Source: Spirochaetales bacterium (GTDB lineage: Bacteria > Spirochaetota > Spirochaetia > Treponematales > Treponemataceae). From it: a DNA stretch of 42,965 nucleotides. The notes under the pieces were generated by a model, which was not told the DNA's origin, made no database searches, and was given only the letters and a program-made list of their open reading frames with translations. Below are positions 1-7,100 of the stretch, piece by piece; position 1 is the first letter of the stretch; every line of letters starts with the position of its first letter. Location of the stretch: the NCBI GenBank assembly GCA_003246335.1, contig QKAR01000076.1, forward strand, positions 1 to 42,965. Reading direction: 5' to 3'. The translations under genes and the position numbers were made by a program.

Positions 1-593
1 CCGGCGGCATGAGAATGGAGTACTCGCTGCTCTCGCGGTGCAGCGTCCAATCGGTGACGGATCAAACCGATTATCTCAAAATGGCGGCCATCGCCGCGAA
101 TTGCCCAACGGCCGCGACGCCCGAGCAGGCGGCGATTTGGTCGTATCCCCTGCGTACCGGCGATCCCGAAGAAGTCATTTTCAACATGGTCAACGCGATT
201 CTCTTACGCATCCATCAAAGCGGGCATTTGGGCGAGCTGGAACCGCGTCGGGCGGAATTAGTGCGCGAAGGTATTCGCGTGCACAAAGGGATTTGCGACG
301 AAATCGCGAGCGGGTTCGCGTTTTGGCCGCTCGGCCTCGCGACCATGTCGGACGATTTTTGCGCGTTGGGCATCGAGTGCGGGTCCGTCGCCTTCCTCGC
401 GGTTTGGCACGTGCGGGGGCGGGAAAACCGAATTTCCCTGCCGATTTTGCGGGGTCGCCGGGAAATCTCGTCGGCCCGCTGTTTATATCCCTCGGCATAC
501 CCTTGCGATTTTGAGCTAAATTCGGCGGAAGGCCTTTGTACCGTCACGCTGGCAGCTGGGTGCGCTCGTCTGTTCGTCCTTTCCCTTGCGTAA
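1..593 (+). CDS. GH36 alpha-galactosidase, C-terminal part (5' truncated by window edge)
   Basis: The reading frame is open from the left edge (first full codon at base 3) and ends with TAA at 591-593. The visible ~196 residues match the C-terminal end of GH36 alpha-galactosidases, which release terminal alpha-galactose from melibiose, raffinose-type sugars or galactomannan fragments. The family motif around GGMRM-YSLLSR, followed by SVTDQTDY, is present. By family knowledge the Asp encoded at 60-62 (TDQ) is the probable acid/base. It is followed by AAIWSYPLR and IFNMVNA-LLRIHQSGHL, typical of the end of the catalytic barrel, and a short beta-sandwich tail. The nucleophile region lies outside the window, as does any signal peptide. 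Galactose released here would feed the galactokinase encoded at 17991-19268. A terminator follows at 613-653. Confidence 0.85.
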   Translation, partial: GGMRMEYSLLSRCSVQSVTDQTDYLKMAAIAANCPTAATPEQAAIWSYPLRTGDPEEVIFNMVNAILLRIHQSGHLGELEPRRAELVREGIRVHKGICDEIASGFAFWPLGLATMSDDFCALGIECGSVAFLAVWHVRGRENRISLPILRGRREISSARCLYPSAYPCDFELNSAEGLCTVTLAAGCARLFVLSLA

Positions 594-612
594 AAGCAAA
601 CAAACTTATAGG

Positions 613-653
613 GAGTTCTATACGATTATTTCGGATTGTGTAGAACTCTTTTT
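613..653 (+). terminator. Rho-independent terminator after GH36 gene
   Basis: Inverted repeat GAGTTCTATAC (613-623) and GTGTAGAACTC (638-648), 11 pairs with one G-U, loop of 14 nt, followed directly by TTTTT (649-653). It separates the GH36 gene from the arabinose operon promoter. Confidence 0.8.
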
Positions 654-661
654 ATTTCAGG

Positions 662-690
662 TTGACTTCCTGATTTGCTTCTGTTAGTAT
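662..690 (+). promoter_or_regulatory. Sigma70-type promoter of the arabinose regulator/araBAD operon
   Basis: TTGACT at 662-667, 17-bp spacer, TAGTAT at 685-690. The predicted start near 697 falls inside the inverted repeat at 693-708, as expected for repression. The first gene starts at 727. Confidence 0.7.
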
Positions 691-692
691 CA

Positions 693-708
693 GTGTGTAG
701 GTACACGC
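693..708 (+). promoter_or_regulatory. Operator copy 1, GTGTGTA-GG-TACACGC
   Basis: A 16-bp inverted repeat with a GG centre lies just downstream of the -10 box. A near-identical copy (GCGTGTA-GG-TACACGC) sits in the same relative place at 13979-13994, upstream of the ChvE-type transporter operon. This is probably the binding site of the regulator encoded at 727-1743; that assignment is inference. Confidence 0.65.
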
Positions 709-726
709 AGTGCTAGGAAAGGATAT

Positions 727-1743
727 ATGACGGTAATAGAGATCGCAAAACGCGCAGGTGTCTCAATCGGAACCGTGGATCGGGTTTTGCATAAACGCGG
801 ACGCGTTTCTGAGGACACGCGGAAGCGGATTCAAGATATCATAGATGAAGTCGGCTATCAACCGAACCCGCTCGCGCGACACCTAAAGCGCAACAAACGC
901 TATTTAATCGGCGTCCTCATCCCCGAATTGGAAAAAGAGAGCAGATATTGGAATCTCATTCATCAAGGCATCGCCGCCGCCGTCGAGGAACTGTCGGCTT
1001 TTTCCTTTACGCTCGCGTCCTTTCCCTTTACGCGGCCGGATCGCAATTCGCTCGCGGCAGCTTTCGATAAACTCGTCGACGCGGAATGCGACGCGTGGAT
1101 AATCGCCCCGGTCATGCAGGAAGAAACGCTCATCCTTTTAATGGGCGTCGAGCGCAAGGTTCCCTATGTCTTGATCGACTCGCCCCTTCCTGGGTCTTCC
1201 GCAATTTCCACCGTCGCCCAGGATCCCTTCCGGGGCGGTTGTCTCGCTGGCCGCTTAATGGAGCTTATTTCGCATTCCGGCGGGCCGTACGCGGTCATTC
1301 GTCCCTATATTGAGGCCTACAACCTGAACGAGCGGGTAAAGGGTTTTATGTCGTGGTTTGAGCGCCGCCCGGAAGTTCGCGTTCTCGACGTGATTTGTTC
1401 CGAAAGCGATATGGTGGAAACCAACAATATCCTTGACCGGCTCATCGGAGAAACGCCTGACCTTCGCGGTTTTTTTACGGTATCCGCCATCGGGCACAAA
1501 ATCGCCGATTTCGTCGTGGCTCGCGGCCTGAAGGACTCGCTGTCGATTATCGGGTACGACCTCGTCGCGGAAAACGTCGCGCGTCTCAAGGGCGGCCAAC
1601 TCGACTGCCTGATATCCCAGCGGCCCGAAGAGCAGGGCCGGTTGGCCGTGCAACAGATTTATCATCATATCGTGCTAGAGGACGAGGTACTGTCCCAAAT
1701 CGACATGCCTCTTGATATTTTTCTCAAGGAGAACATTGTATGA
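727..1743 (+). CDS. LacI-family regulator of the arabinose operon
   Basis: 338-residue regulator with an N-terminal LacI helix-turn-helix (VIEIAKRAGVSIGTVDRVL, residues 3-21) and hinge (GYQPNPLARHLK), followed by a type I periplasmic-binding-protein effector domain (GVLIPE at ~63 to the end; GFFTVSAIGHKIADF and SIIGYDLVAENV near the ligand cleft). The start is ATG 727, preceded by AGGAAAGGA at 714-722. Its stop overlaps the araB start (ATGA). As first gene of the araBAD operon with an inverted repeat at its own promoter, it is probably an autoregulated, sugar-released repressor. L-arabinose or a related sugar is the likely effector, by context only. It is not the GntR/LacI hybrid AraR of Bacillus, because the DNA-binding domain is LacI-type. 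Confidence 0.85.
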   Translation: MTVIEIAKRAGVSIGTVDRVLHKRGRVSEDTRKRIQDIIDEVGYQPNPLARHLKRNKRYLIGVLIPELEKESRYWNLIHQGIAAAVEELSAFSFTLASFPFTRPDRNSLAAAFDKLVDAECDAWIIAPVMQEETLILLMGVERKVPYVLIDSPLPGSSAISTVAQDPFRGGCLAGRLMELISHSGGPYAVIRPYIEAYNLNERVKGFMSWFERRPEVRVLDVICSESDMVETNNILDRLIGETPDLRGFFTVSAIGHKIADFVVARGLKDSLSIIGYDLVAENVARLKGGQLDCLISQRPEEQGRLAVQQIYHHIVLEDEVLSQIDMPLDIFLKENIV

Positions 1744-3431
1744 TTCGACCCGAAGAACATTATGTCGCGGGGGCGGACTTCGGTTCCGATTCGGTTCGCG
1801 TAGTTTTACTCGACGCCGCGAACGGGGCGGTCGTGGGCCAAAGCGTCGTCTATTATCCTCGCTGGAAAAAAGGGATGTATTGCGACCCGCGCGCCAACCG
1901 ATTTCGACAGCATCCCAACGATTACGTTGAAAGCCTCGTCGAGGCGGTGACCTCGGCCATTCGAGAGGCCGACACCGCCCGCGCCGGCAAACCCTCGATT
2001 AAAGGCCTGATCCGCGCCATCTCGGTCGACACGACCGGATCGACGCCGGTTCTCGCCGATAAAAACGGCACGCCGCTCGCCCTTCTTCCCGAATTCGCCG
2101 AGGATCCCGACGCGATGTTTATTCTGTGGAAAGATCATACGGCGGTGAAAGAGGCCGATGAGATCAACGAACTATCCCGCACGTGGGGCGGCACCGACTT
2201 CACGAAATACATGGGCGGCGTGTACTCGTCCGAGTGGTTTTGGGCCAAGCTGTTGCACACGATTCGCGCGAATTCTCGCGTAAAAGCGTGTTCGTACACG
2301 GCCGTCGAGCATTGCGATTGGATTACCGCGGTTATGACCGGTACGACCGATCCGTCGAAAATTAAGCGAAGCCGCTGCGCGGCCGGCCACAAAATCATGT
2401 GGCACAAGGAGTGGGGCGGATATCCTCCCCATGAGTTCTTGGACCGTCTCGATCCTAAGCTATCCGAGATCCGCGATTCGCTCGGTACCGAGACGTACAC
2501 TACGGACGTTCCCGCGGGCAAGCTGACGGCCGAATGGGCGAAAAAGTTCGGGCTCGATGAGTCCGTCATCGTGTGCGTGGGCGCGTACGACGCGCATATC
2601 GGTGCGGTCGGCGGCGACGCGGCCCCGGGCACTATGGTAAAGAGCATCGGTACCTCGACCTGCGACGTTATCATCGGGCCGAAACCCGCCTCGGGCGCGA
2701 AAGAGAGCCTGATCGGCGGCATTTGCGGCCAAGTCGACGGCTCGGTCGTCGCGGATTGGATCGGCTACGAGGCGGGACAGTCCGCCTACGGCGACTATTA
2801 CGCCTGGTTTCGCAACCTCGTCATGTGGCCGATCAAGAACCTTGTCGCGAACGACCCGGATGCGAAAGTCGACGTCGAGAAAATCGAGAAGAACGTCCTG
2901 CGCGAGCTTGAGACCGCCGCCGCGAATATCGAGCCCTCGGTTTCGTCCGTCGTCGCCCTCGATTGGGTTAACGGCCGCCGCACCCCGTTCGCGAACCAGA
3001 AGCTCGCGGCCGCGATGTCCGGCATCACGCTCGGCACCGACGCCCCCATGATGATGCGCGCCCTGCTTGAGGCCACAGCCTACGGCGCACGCGCCATCAT
3101 CGAGACTTTCGAGGAAGGCGGGATCAAGATCGAGAAAATCATGGCCATCGGCGGCGTCGCCCGCAAGAGCAAGATCGGCATGCAAATTCTCGCCGACGTG
3201 ACCAACCGCGAAATTTCCGTGACTGCCGGCGATCAGTCGTGCGCCATCGGCGCCGCGGTATTCGCCGCCACGGCGGCTGGCCTGTATCCCGACCTTTTCT
3301 CGGCGCAGAAGGCGCTCTCCGCGGGCGTCGACCGCGTGCATCGGCCGGACCCGGCCCGCGTCGCGATCTATAACGAACTTTACGCGAAATACCGCCGACT
3401 CGGCGAATTCATCGAAGGAGAAACGAAATGA
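1740..3431 (+). CDS. araB: L-ribulokinase AraB
   Basis: Phosphorylates L-ribulose to L-ribulose 5-phosphate with ATP, the second step of cytoplasmic L-arabinose catabolism. It is a 563-residue FGGY-family kinase, the usual AraB length. The N-terminal actin-like fold shows GADFGSDSVRVVLLD (residues ~11-25) and SVDTTGSTPV. The C-terminal half contains GGVARKS and GDQSCAIGAAVFAA, the FGGY_C ATP-binding region. The start at 1740 overlaps the regulator stop by 4 bp, with AAGGAG just upstream. It overlaps araA by 4 bp, indicating translational coupling. A long open frame on the opposite strand (2460-3341) is a GC-rich shadow. Confidence 0.95.
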   Translation: MIRPEEHYVAGADFGSDSVRVVLLDAANGAVVGQSVVYYPRWKKGMYCDPRANRFRQHPNDYVESLVEAVTSAIREADTARAGKPSIKGLIRAISVDTTGSTPVLADKNGTPLALLPEFAEDPDAMFILWKDHTAVKEADEINELSRTWGGTDFTKYMGGVYSSEWFWAKLLHTIRANSRVKACSYTAVEHCDWITAVMTGTTDPSKIKRSRCAAGHKIMWHKEWGGYPPHEFLDRLDPKLSEIRDSLGTETYTTDVPAGKLTAEWAKKFGLDESVIVCVGAYDAHIGAVGGDAAPGTMVKSIGTSTCDVIIGPKPASGAKESLIGGICGQVDGSVVADWIGYEAGQSAYGDYYAWFRNLVMWPIKNLVANDPDAKVDVEKIEKNVLRELETAAANIEPSVSSVVALDWVNGRRTPFANQKLAAAMSGITLGTDAPMMMRALLEATAYGARAIIETFEEGGIKIEKIMAIGGVARKSKIGMQILADVTNREISVTAGDQSCAIGAAVFAATAAGLYPDLFSAQKALSAGVDRVHRPDPARVAIYNELYAKYRRLGEFIEGETK

Positions 3432-4927
3432 TCAAGCTTGATACCTATGAATTTTGGTTCCTTACCGGAAGCCAGGATCTTTACGGGGACGAGACGCTCC
3501 GCCAAGTCGCCGAAGACTCCAAAAAAGTCGTGGAGGCGTTTAACGCCGATTCCCAGATGCCCTGCAAGCTCGTGTGGAAGCCGACGCTCCTGACGCCGGA
3601 CACGATTCGCGTGTGTCTCGAGCAGGCGAACGCCGACCCGAAGTGCGCGGGCGTCATTACGTGGATGCATACGTTCAGCCCGGCGAAAATGTGGATCGCC
3701 GGACTCAACGCCTACAGAAAGCCGCTTTTACAGCTCAACACGCAGTTTAACCGCGACATTCCGTACGACACCATCGACATGGACTTCATGAACCTGAACC
3801 AGTCGGCGCACGGCGACCGCGAGTTCGGCTTCATCACCGCCCGCATGGAAGTTCCCCGCAAGGTCGTCGTCGGGCATTGGTCCGAGGTTGACACCCGCGA
3901 GCGCATCGCGCTGTGGATGCGCGCCGCCTGCGCCGTGGCCGACGGAAAGACGCTCCGCGTCGCTCGCTTCGGCGACAACATGCGCGAAGTCGCGGTCACC
4001 GACGGCGACAAGGTCGAGGCGATGATGAAACTCGGTTGGTCCGTCCCGTATTACGGGATCGGGGATCTCGTCTCGTACATGGATAAGGTAACGCAGGCCG
4101 AGATCGACGCGCAGGTAAAAAGCTATGAGTCCCGCTACGAGATCGTTTGGGGGCCGGATAAGGCCTTCGCGCTCTCGCACATTCAGGAGCAGGCGAAAAT
4201 CGAGCTCGCGATGCGCGCGTTCGCGAAAGACAATAGCGTGAACGCGTTCACGACGAACTTCCAGGACCTTCACGCGATGAAGCAGCTTCCCGGCCTTGCC
4301 TGCCAAAACCTCATGGCGGACGGTTTCGGTTTCGCCGGCGAGGGCGACTGGAAGACGGCCGCGATGCTCCGCACGTTCAAAGTGATGTCGGCCGGCCTCG
4401 GCGGCGGCGGAAAGGGCGACTCCTTCATGGAGGACTATACCTACAATCTCGACCCCAACGCGGGCTACAACCTCGGCGCGCACATGCTCGAAGTGTGCCC
4501 GTCGATCGCCGACGGCAAGCCGACGATCGAGGTGCATGCCCTCGGCATCGGCGGCAAGGACGATCCCGCGCGCGTCGTGTTCACCGGTAAGCCCGGCGCG
4601 GGCATCTGCGCGGCCGTCGTCGACTTCGGCTCGCGCTTTCGCTGTGTGCTCAACGAGGTCGAGGTCATTAAGCCCCCGAAACCGTTCCCGAAACTTCCCG
4701 TGGCGCGCGCGCTGTGGAAGCCCTTCCCGAACCTCCGCACGGCCGCCGAGGCGTGGATTCTCGCGGGCGGCGGGCATCATACCGCGTTCTCGAATATCGT
4801 GACGACCGACATGGTGCGCGACTGGGCCGAGATGGTCGGCATCGAGTTTATCTCGATCGGCAAAGACACGACGATTCCCGCGTTTCGCAACGAGCTTCGC
4901 TGGAACGCGGCCGCGTGGAGAAAGTGA
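3428..4927 (+). CDS. araA: L-arabinose isomerase AraA
   Basis: Converts L-arabinose to L-ribulose with a divalent metal, normally Mn2+. At 499 residues it is the length of E. coli AraA (500). The expected catalytic/metal residues are all seen by alignment to family motifs: E305 (in FAGEGDW), E335 (SFMEDYTY), H352 (LGAHMLEVCP) and H450 or H451 (AGGGHHTAF). Also present are the IGGKDDPARVVF and LPKLPVARALWKPFP segments. The start ATG overlaps the araB stop, with GAAGGAG upstream (~3414). Its TGA stop shares one base with the araD ATG. Confidence 0.97.
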   Translation: MIKLDTYEFWFLTGSQDLYGDETLRQVAEDSKKVVEAFNADSQMPCKLVWKPTLLTPDTIRVCLEQANADPKCAGVITWMHTFSPAKMWIAGLNAYRKPLLQLNTQFNRDIPYDTIDMDFMNLNQSAHGDREFGFITARMEVPRKVVVGHWSEVDTRERIALWMRAACAVADGKTLRVARFGDNMREVAVTDGDKVEAMMKLGWSVPYYGIGDLVSYMDKVTQAEIDAQVKSYESRYEIVWGPDKAFALSHIQEQAKIELAMRAFAKDNSVNAFTTNFQDLHAMKQLPGLACQNLMADGFGFAGEGDWKTAAMLRTFKVMSAGLGGGGKGDSFMEDYTYNLDPNAGYNLGAHMLEVCPSIADGKPTIEVHALGIGGKDDPARVVFTGKPGAGICAAVVDFGSRFRCVLNEVEVIKPPKPFPKLPVARALWKPFPNLRTAAEAWILAGGGHHTAFSNIVTTDMVRDWAEMVGIEFISIGKDTTIPAFRNELRWNAAAWRK

Positions 4928-5649
4928 TGGGGGCGTACTCTTCCTTAAAAGAAGAGGCTTGGGCCGCGAACATGGAAATTCCCGTGCGCGGTCTCGCTCT
5001 CTACACTTGGGGCAACGTGTCGGCGTTCGATCCGGCTCTCGGCGTTTTCGCCATTAAGCCGTCGGGAGTCCCGTATCCGGAATTGACGCCCGAGAACATG
5101 GTCGTCGTCGATCTCGACGGGAAAATCGTCGAGGGCAAGATGAACCCCTCCTCCGATACCCCGACGCACCGCGTCATGTATCGCGAACTTGCGGTCGCCG
5201 ACGGGGCGAAGGTTCGCGGCATCATCCATACGCATTCGACGTACGCCGTCGCGTGGGCGCAAGCCCGCAGGGATATTCCCCTGTTCGGGACTACGCACGC
5301 CGATCACATACAAACGTCGGTTCCGTGCACGCCGTATCTCTCGAAAGAGGCGGTTGAGCGCAACTATGAGCTTGAGACGGGAAACTTGATCGTCGACCAC
5401 TTTCGCTCGCTGAAGCTCAACCCCAACGAAGTCACGATGGTGCTCGTCGGCGGCCACGGCCCGTTCGCCTGGGGCGAGACGGCGGCGAAAGCCGTCTACA
5501 ACGGGGCGGTACTTGAGGAAGTCGCGCGCATGGCTTTACTGACCCTAGACGTCGACCCGCAAGCGACACCGCTCGCGGACTATATCGTCAACAAGCATTA
5601 CATGCGCAAGCACGGGCCGAACGCGTATTACGGCCAGGGCGGTCACTGA
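4927..5649 (+). CDS. araD: L-ribulose-5-phosphate 4-epimerase AraD
   Basis: Converts L-ribulose 5-phosphate to D-xylulose 5-phosphate, feeding the pentose phosphate pathway. 240 residues, class II aldolase/AraD fold. The Zn ligands H101 and H103 (IIHTHSTYA) and H177 (GGHGPFAWG) are present, as are the catalytic-type D126 (TTHADHIQ) and Y235 near the C-terminus. All are offset by exactly six from the E. coli numbering (H95, H97, H171, D120, Y229), so the active site looks intact. I chose ATG 4927, which overlaps the araA stop as TGATG, rather than an earlier in-frame start inside araA. Last gene of the operon; terminator at 5708-5731. Confidence 0.95.
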   Translation: MGAYSSLKEEAWAANMEIPVRGLALYTWGNVSAFDPALGVFAIKPSGVPYPELTPENMVVVDLDGKIVEGKMNPSSDTPTHRVMYRELAVADGAKVRGIIHTHSTYAVAWAQARRDIPLFGTTHADHIQTSVPCTPYLSKEAVERNYELETGNLIVDHFRSLKLNPNEVTMVLVGGHGPFAWGETAAKAVYNGAVLEEVARMALLTLDVDPQATPLADYIVNKHYMRKHGPNAYYGQGGH

Positions 5650-5707
5650 TTTATAGCGGGCCCTTGGACGATCATGGTCCGGAGGATACCGCAGGGAGAT
5701 TTGTATG

Positions 5708-5731
5708 CCGGGCGAAAGCCCGGTTTTTTTT
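5708..5731 (+). terminator. Rho-independent terminator of araBAD
   Basis: CCGGGC (5708-5713), GAAA tetraloop, GCCCGG (5718-5723), then eight T (5724-5731). It works on the plus strand only; the opposite side of the stem has no T run. Confidence 0.9.
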
Positions 5732-5736
5732 GCGCG

Positions 5737-6768
5737 TTACGGCGTCCCGATGGAGGCCCGCTCGACGATTGAGCATTCGAGCAGGATTTCGCGCGTGCCC
5801 GGCATGGCGTGCTTCTCGATGAGCGCGAACATGGTTTCCGCGGAAAGGCGCCCGATGTCGTAAAGGGGTATGGATACGGAGGTGAGGGCGGGTCGGCAAA
5901 CCGACGCGATTTCGCGGTCGTCGAATCCTATGAGCGATATTTTCTTGCCGATCTCGATCCCGTTTTGGTTGCAGTAATCATAGACGCCCATCGCGATGAG
6001 GTCGTTGTGCGCGAAAATCGCCGTGACTCCCTCGGCGAGCAGTGTTGGCGCGATTTGGTATCCGTGGTCCCTGTCCCATTCACCGTAATGGGTGAGCCGT
6101 GGATTGTAGGGGATGCCGTGATCGAACAATGCCTCCTGGAAGCCGAGCGTTCGATTCGTGGTATGATACGAGTCCTTGTTGCCGGCTATCATGCCGATTT
6201 TTTGGTGGCCGCGGGCTATGAGCAAATCCGCGACTTTATAGGCGGCGCCGCGATCGTCGTAGATGATCGCGGGCACGCTCGGGTCCTCGCTGAAGCAATA
6301 CGCGCAGGCGAATAGAATTTCCTTTTGAGCCGATAGATGCGCGATATTGTGGCTGTGGCAGCCCACGTACACGATTCCGTCGACTTGCTTGGAAAGCATT
6401 TCGTCGATCATATCCTGCACGAGCGCGTTCTTCTGTTGGCCGAATTCGGCCGAATGCCCAAATCTCTTGTTAAAGCGGAGATTTCCCAAAATATAGTGAT
6501 ATCCGTGCGCGTCGCAGGTGACGCCTATGCCGTCGACGATTTCCGGGGTATTGAATACCGTTATATCCTCGACGATAATGCCAAGCGTACGCGTTGTCCC
6601 CGTCTTCAGATGACGCGCGTTCAGGTTCGGTCGGTAATTTAGGCTCTTCGCGGCGTCAGTGATCGTCCGAATGGTAACCTCGCTCACGCCGGATTGACCG
6701 TTCAGGACTTTTGATACCGTAGCGATTGAAAAGCCGGTTAATTTTGAAATCTCTCTGATTGTAGCCAT
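5737..6768 (-). CDS. LacI-family regulator, divergent from the GH127/ABC/GH51 operon
   Basis: 343-residue LacI repressor. The N-terminal HTH is TIREISKLTGFSIATVSKVL, with hinge YRPNLNARHLKTG; the effector domain is a type I binding-protein fold (GIIVEDITVFNTPEIV, FAHNDLIAMGVYDY, ISLIGFDDREIASV). I prefer ATG 6768 over the GTG at 6771 because the GGGAG of the ribosome site is spaced properly only for ATG. The spacer to GH127 carries four near-identical LacI-type operators (TAAACGTTTAA), so this protein probably represses both itself and the divergent arabinoside operon. Its inducer is probably arabinose or an arabino-oligosaccharide, by context only. The closest operator lies about 50 bp upstream of its own start. 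Confidence 0.88.
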   Translation of the reverse strand: MATIREISKLTGFSIATVSKVLNGQSGVSEVTIRTITDAAKSLNYRPNLNARHLKTGTTRTLGIIVEDITVFNTPEIVDGIGVTCDAHGYHYILGNLRFNKRFGHSAEFGQQKNALVQDMIDEMLSKQVDGIVYVGCHSHNIAHLSAQKEILFACAYCFSEDPSVPAIIYDDRGAAYKVADLLIARGHQKIGMIAGNKDSYHTTNRTLGFQEALFDHGIPYNPRLTHYGEWDRDHGYQIAPTLLAEGVTAIFAHNDLIAMGVYDYCNQNGIEIGKKISLIGFDDREIASVCRPALTSVSIPLYDIGRLSAETMFALIEKHAMPGTREILLECSIVERASIGTP

Positions 6769-6814
6769 CACTACTCCCTGAGATCGGTGTACGAAGAATA
6801 TTTAAGTTTACCAT

Positions 6815-6826
6815 ATAAACGTTTAA
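6815..6826. promoter_or_regulatory. LacI-type operator A (ATAAACGTTTAA)
   Basis: Near-perfect 12-bp palindrome centred on CG, closest to the lacI start. It probably mediates autorepression. Confidence 0.7.
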
Positions 6827-6894
6827 TACGAAATAAGTATGTGGCGAGGACTTGTGCTTTTAATTGCTATATATTTTTTTTAGTTACCACAAAA

Positions 6895-6906
6895 GTAAAC
6901 GTTTAA
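6895..6906. promoter_or_regulatory. LacI-type operator B (GTAAACGTTTAA)
   Basis: Second copy of the motif, central in the spacer; extends to GTAAACGTTTAAC at 6895-6907. Confidence 0.7.
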
Positions 6907-6990
6907 CATAGAAATGCAAATTTTCAACGGTAATTCAACAAGTAATGCTTTACAAAAAGAGAATTCGGTCTTAATCTTTCCTTAAGAAAG

Positions 6991-7002
6991 TTAAACGTTT
7001 GA
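6991..7002. promoter_or_regulatory. LacI-type operator C (TTAAACGTTTGA)
   Basis: Third copy, one mismatch from the palindrome, about 100 bp upstream of the GH127 start. Confidence 0.65.
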
Positions 7003-7051
7003 TTCTATTAACGAAATGACAATGTTTTTAGGTGTTAATATCACTACAAAA

Positions 7052-7063
7052 TGAAACGTTTAA
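7052..7063. promoter_or_regulatory. LacI-type operator D (TGAAACGTTTAA)
   Basis: Fourth copy, 37 bp upstream of the GH127 start at 7101. Its position inside the longer open frame that begins at 7032 supports the later start. Confidence 0.7.
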
Positions 7064-7100
7064 CTTTCTATCGCATTTCTTTGCTAAAGAAGAGGTTGTT

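Larger units (their letters stand above)
6769..7100. promoter_or_regulatory. Divergent regulatory spacer with four LacI-type operators (332 bp)
   Basis: AT-rich spacer between lacI (minus) and GH127 (plus) with no gene in it. It holds four copies of a CG-centred palindrome with centres at 6820.5, 6900.5, 6996.5 and 7057.5, i.e. 80, 96 and 61 bp apart. I could not pick out convincing -35/-10 pairs for either direction; TAATAT at 7036-7041 is a possible plus-strand -10, but without a good -35 partner. Confidence 0.75.

Noticed and set aside
2460..3341. 293-codon open frame on the minus strand inside araB
   Set aside because: araB is certain by homology; the antisense frame is a by-product of GC-rich third positions and its product resembles nothing.
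3728..4780. 350-codon minus-strand open frame opposite araA
   Set aside because: Antisense shadow with Arg/His/Asp-rich translation and no ribosome site; araA has all its catalytic residues.
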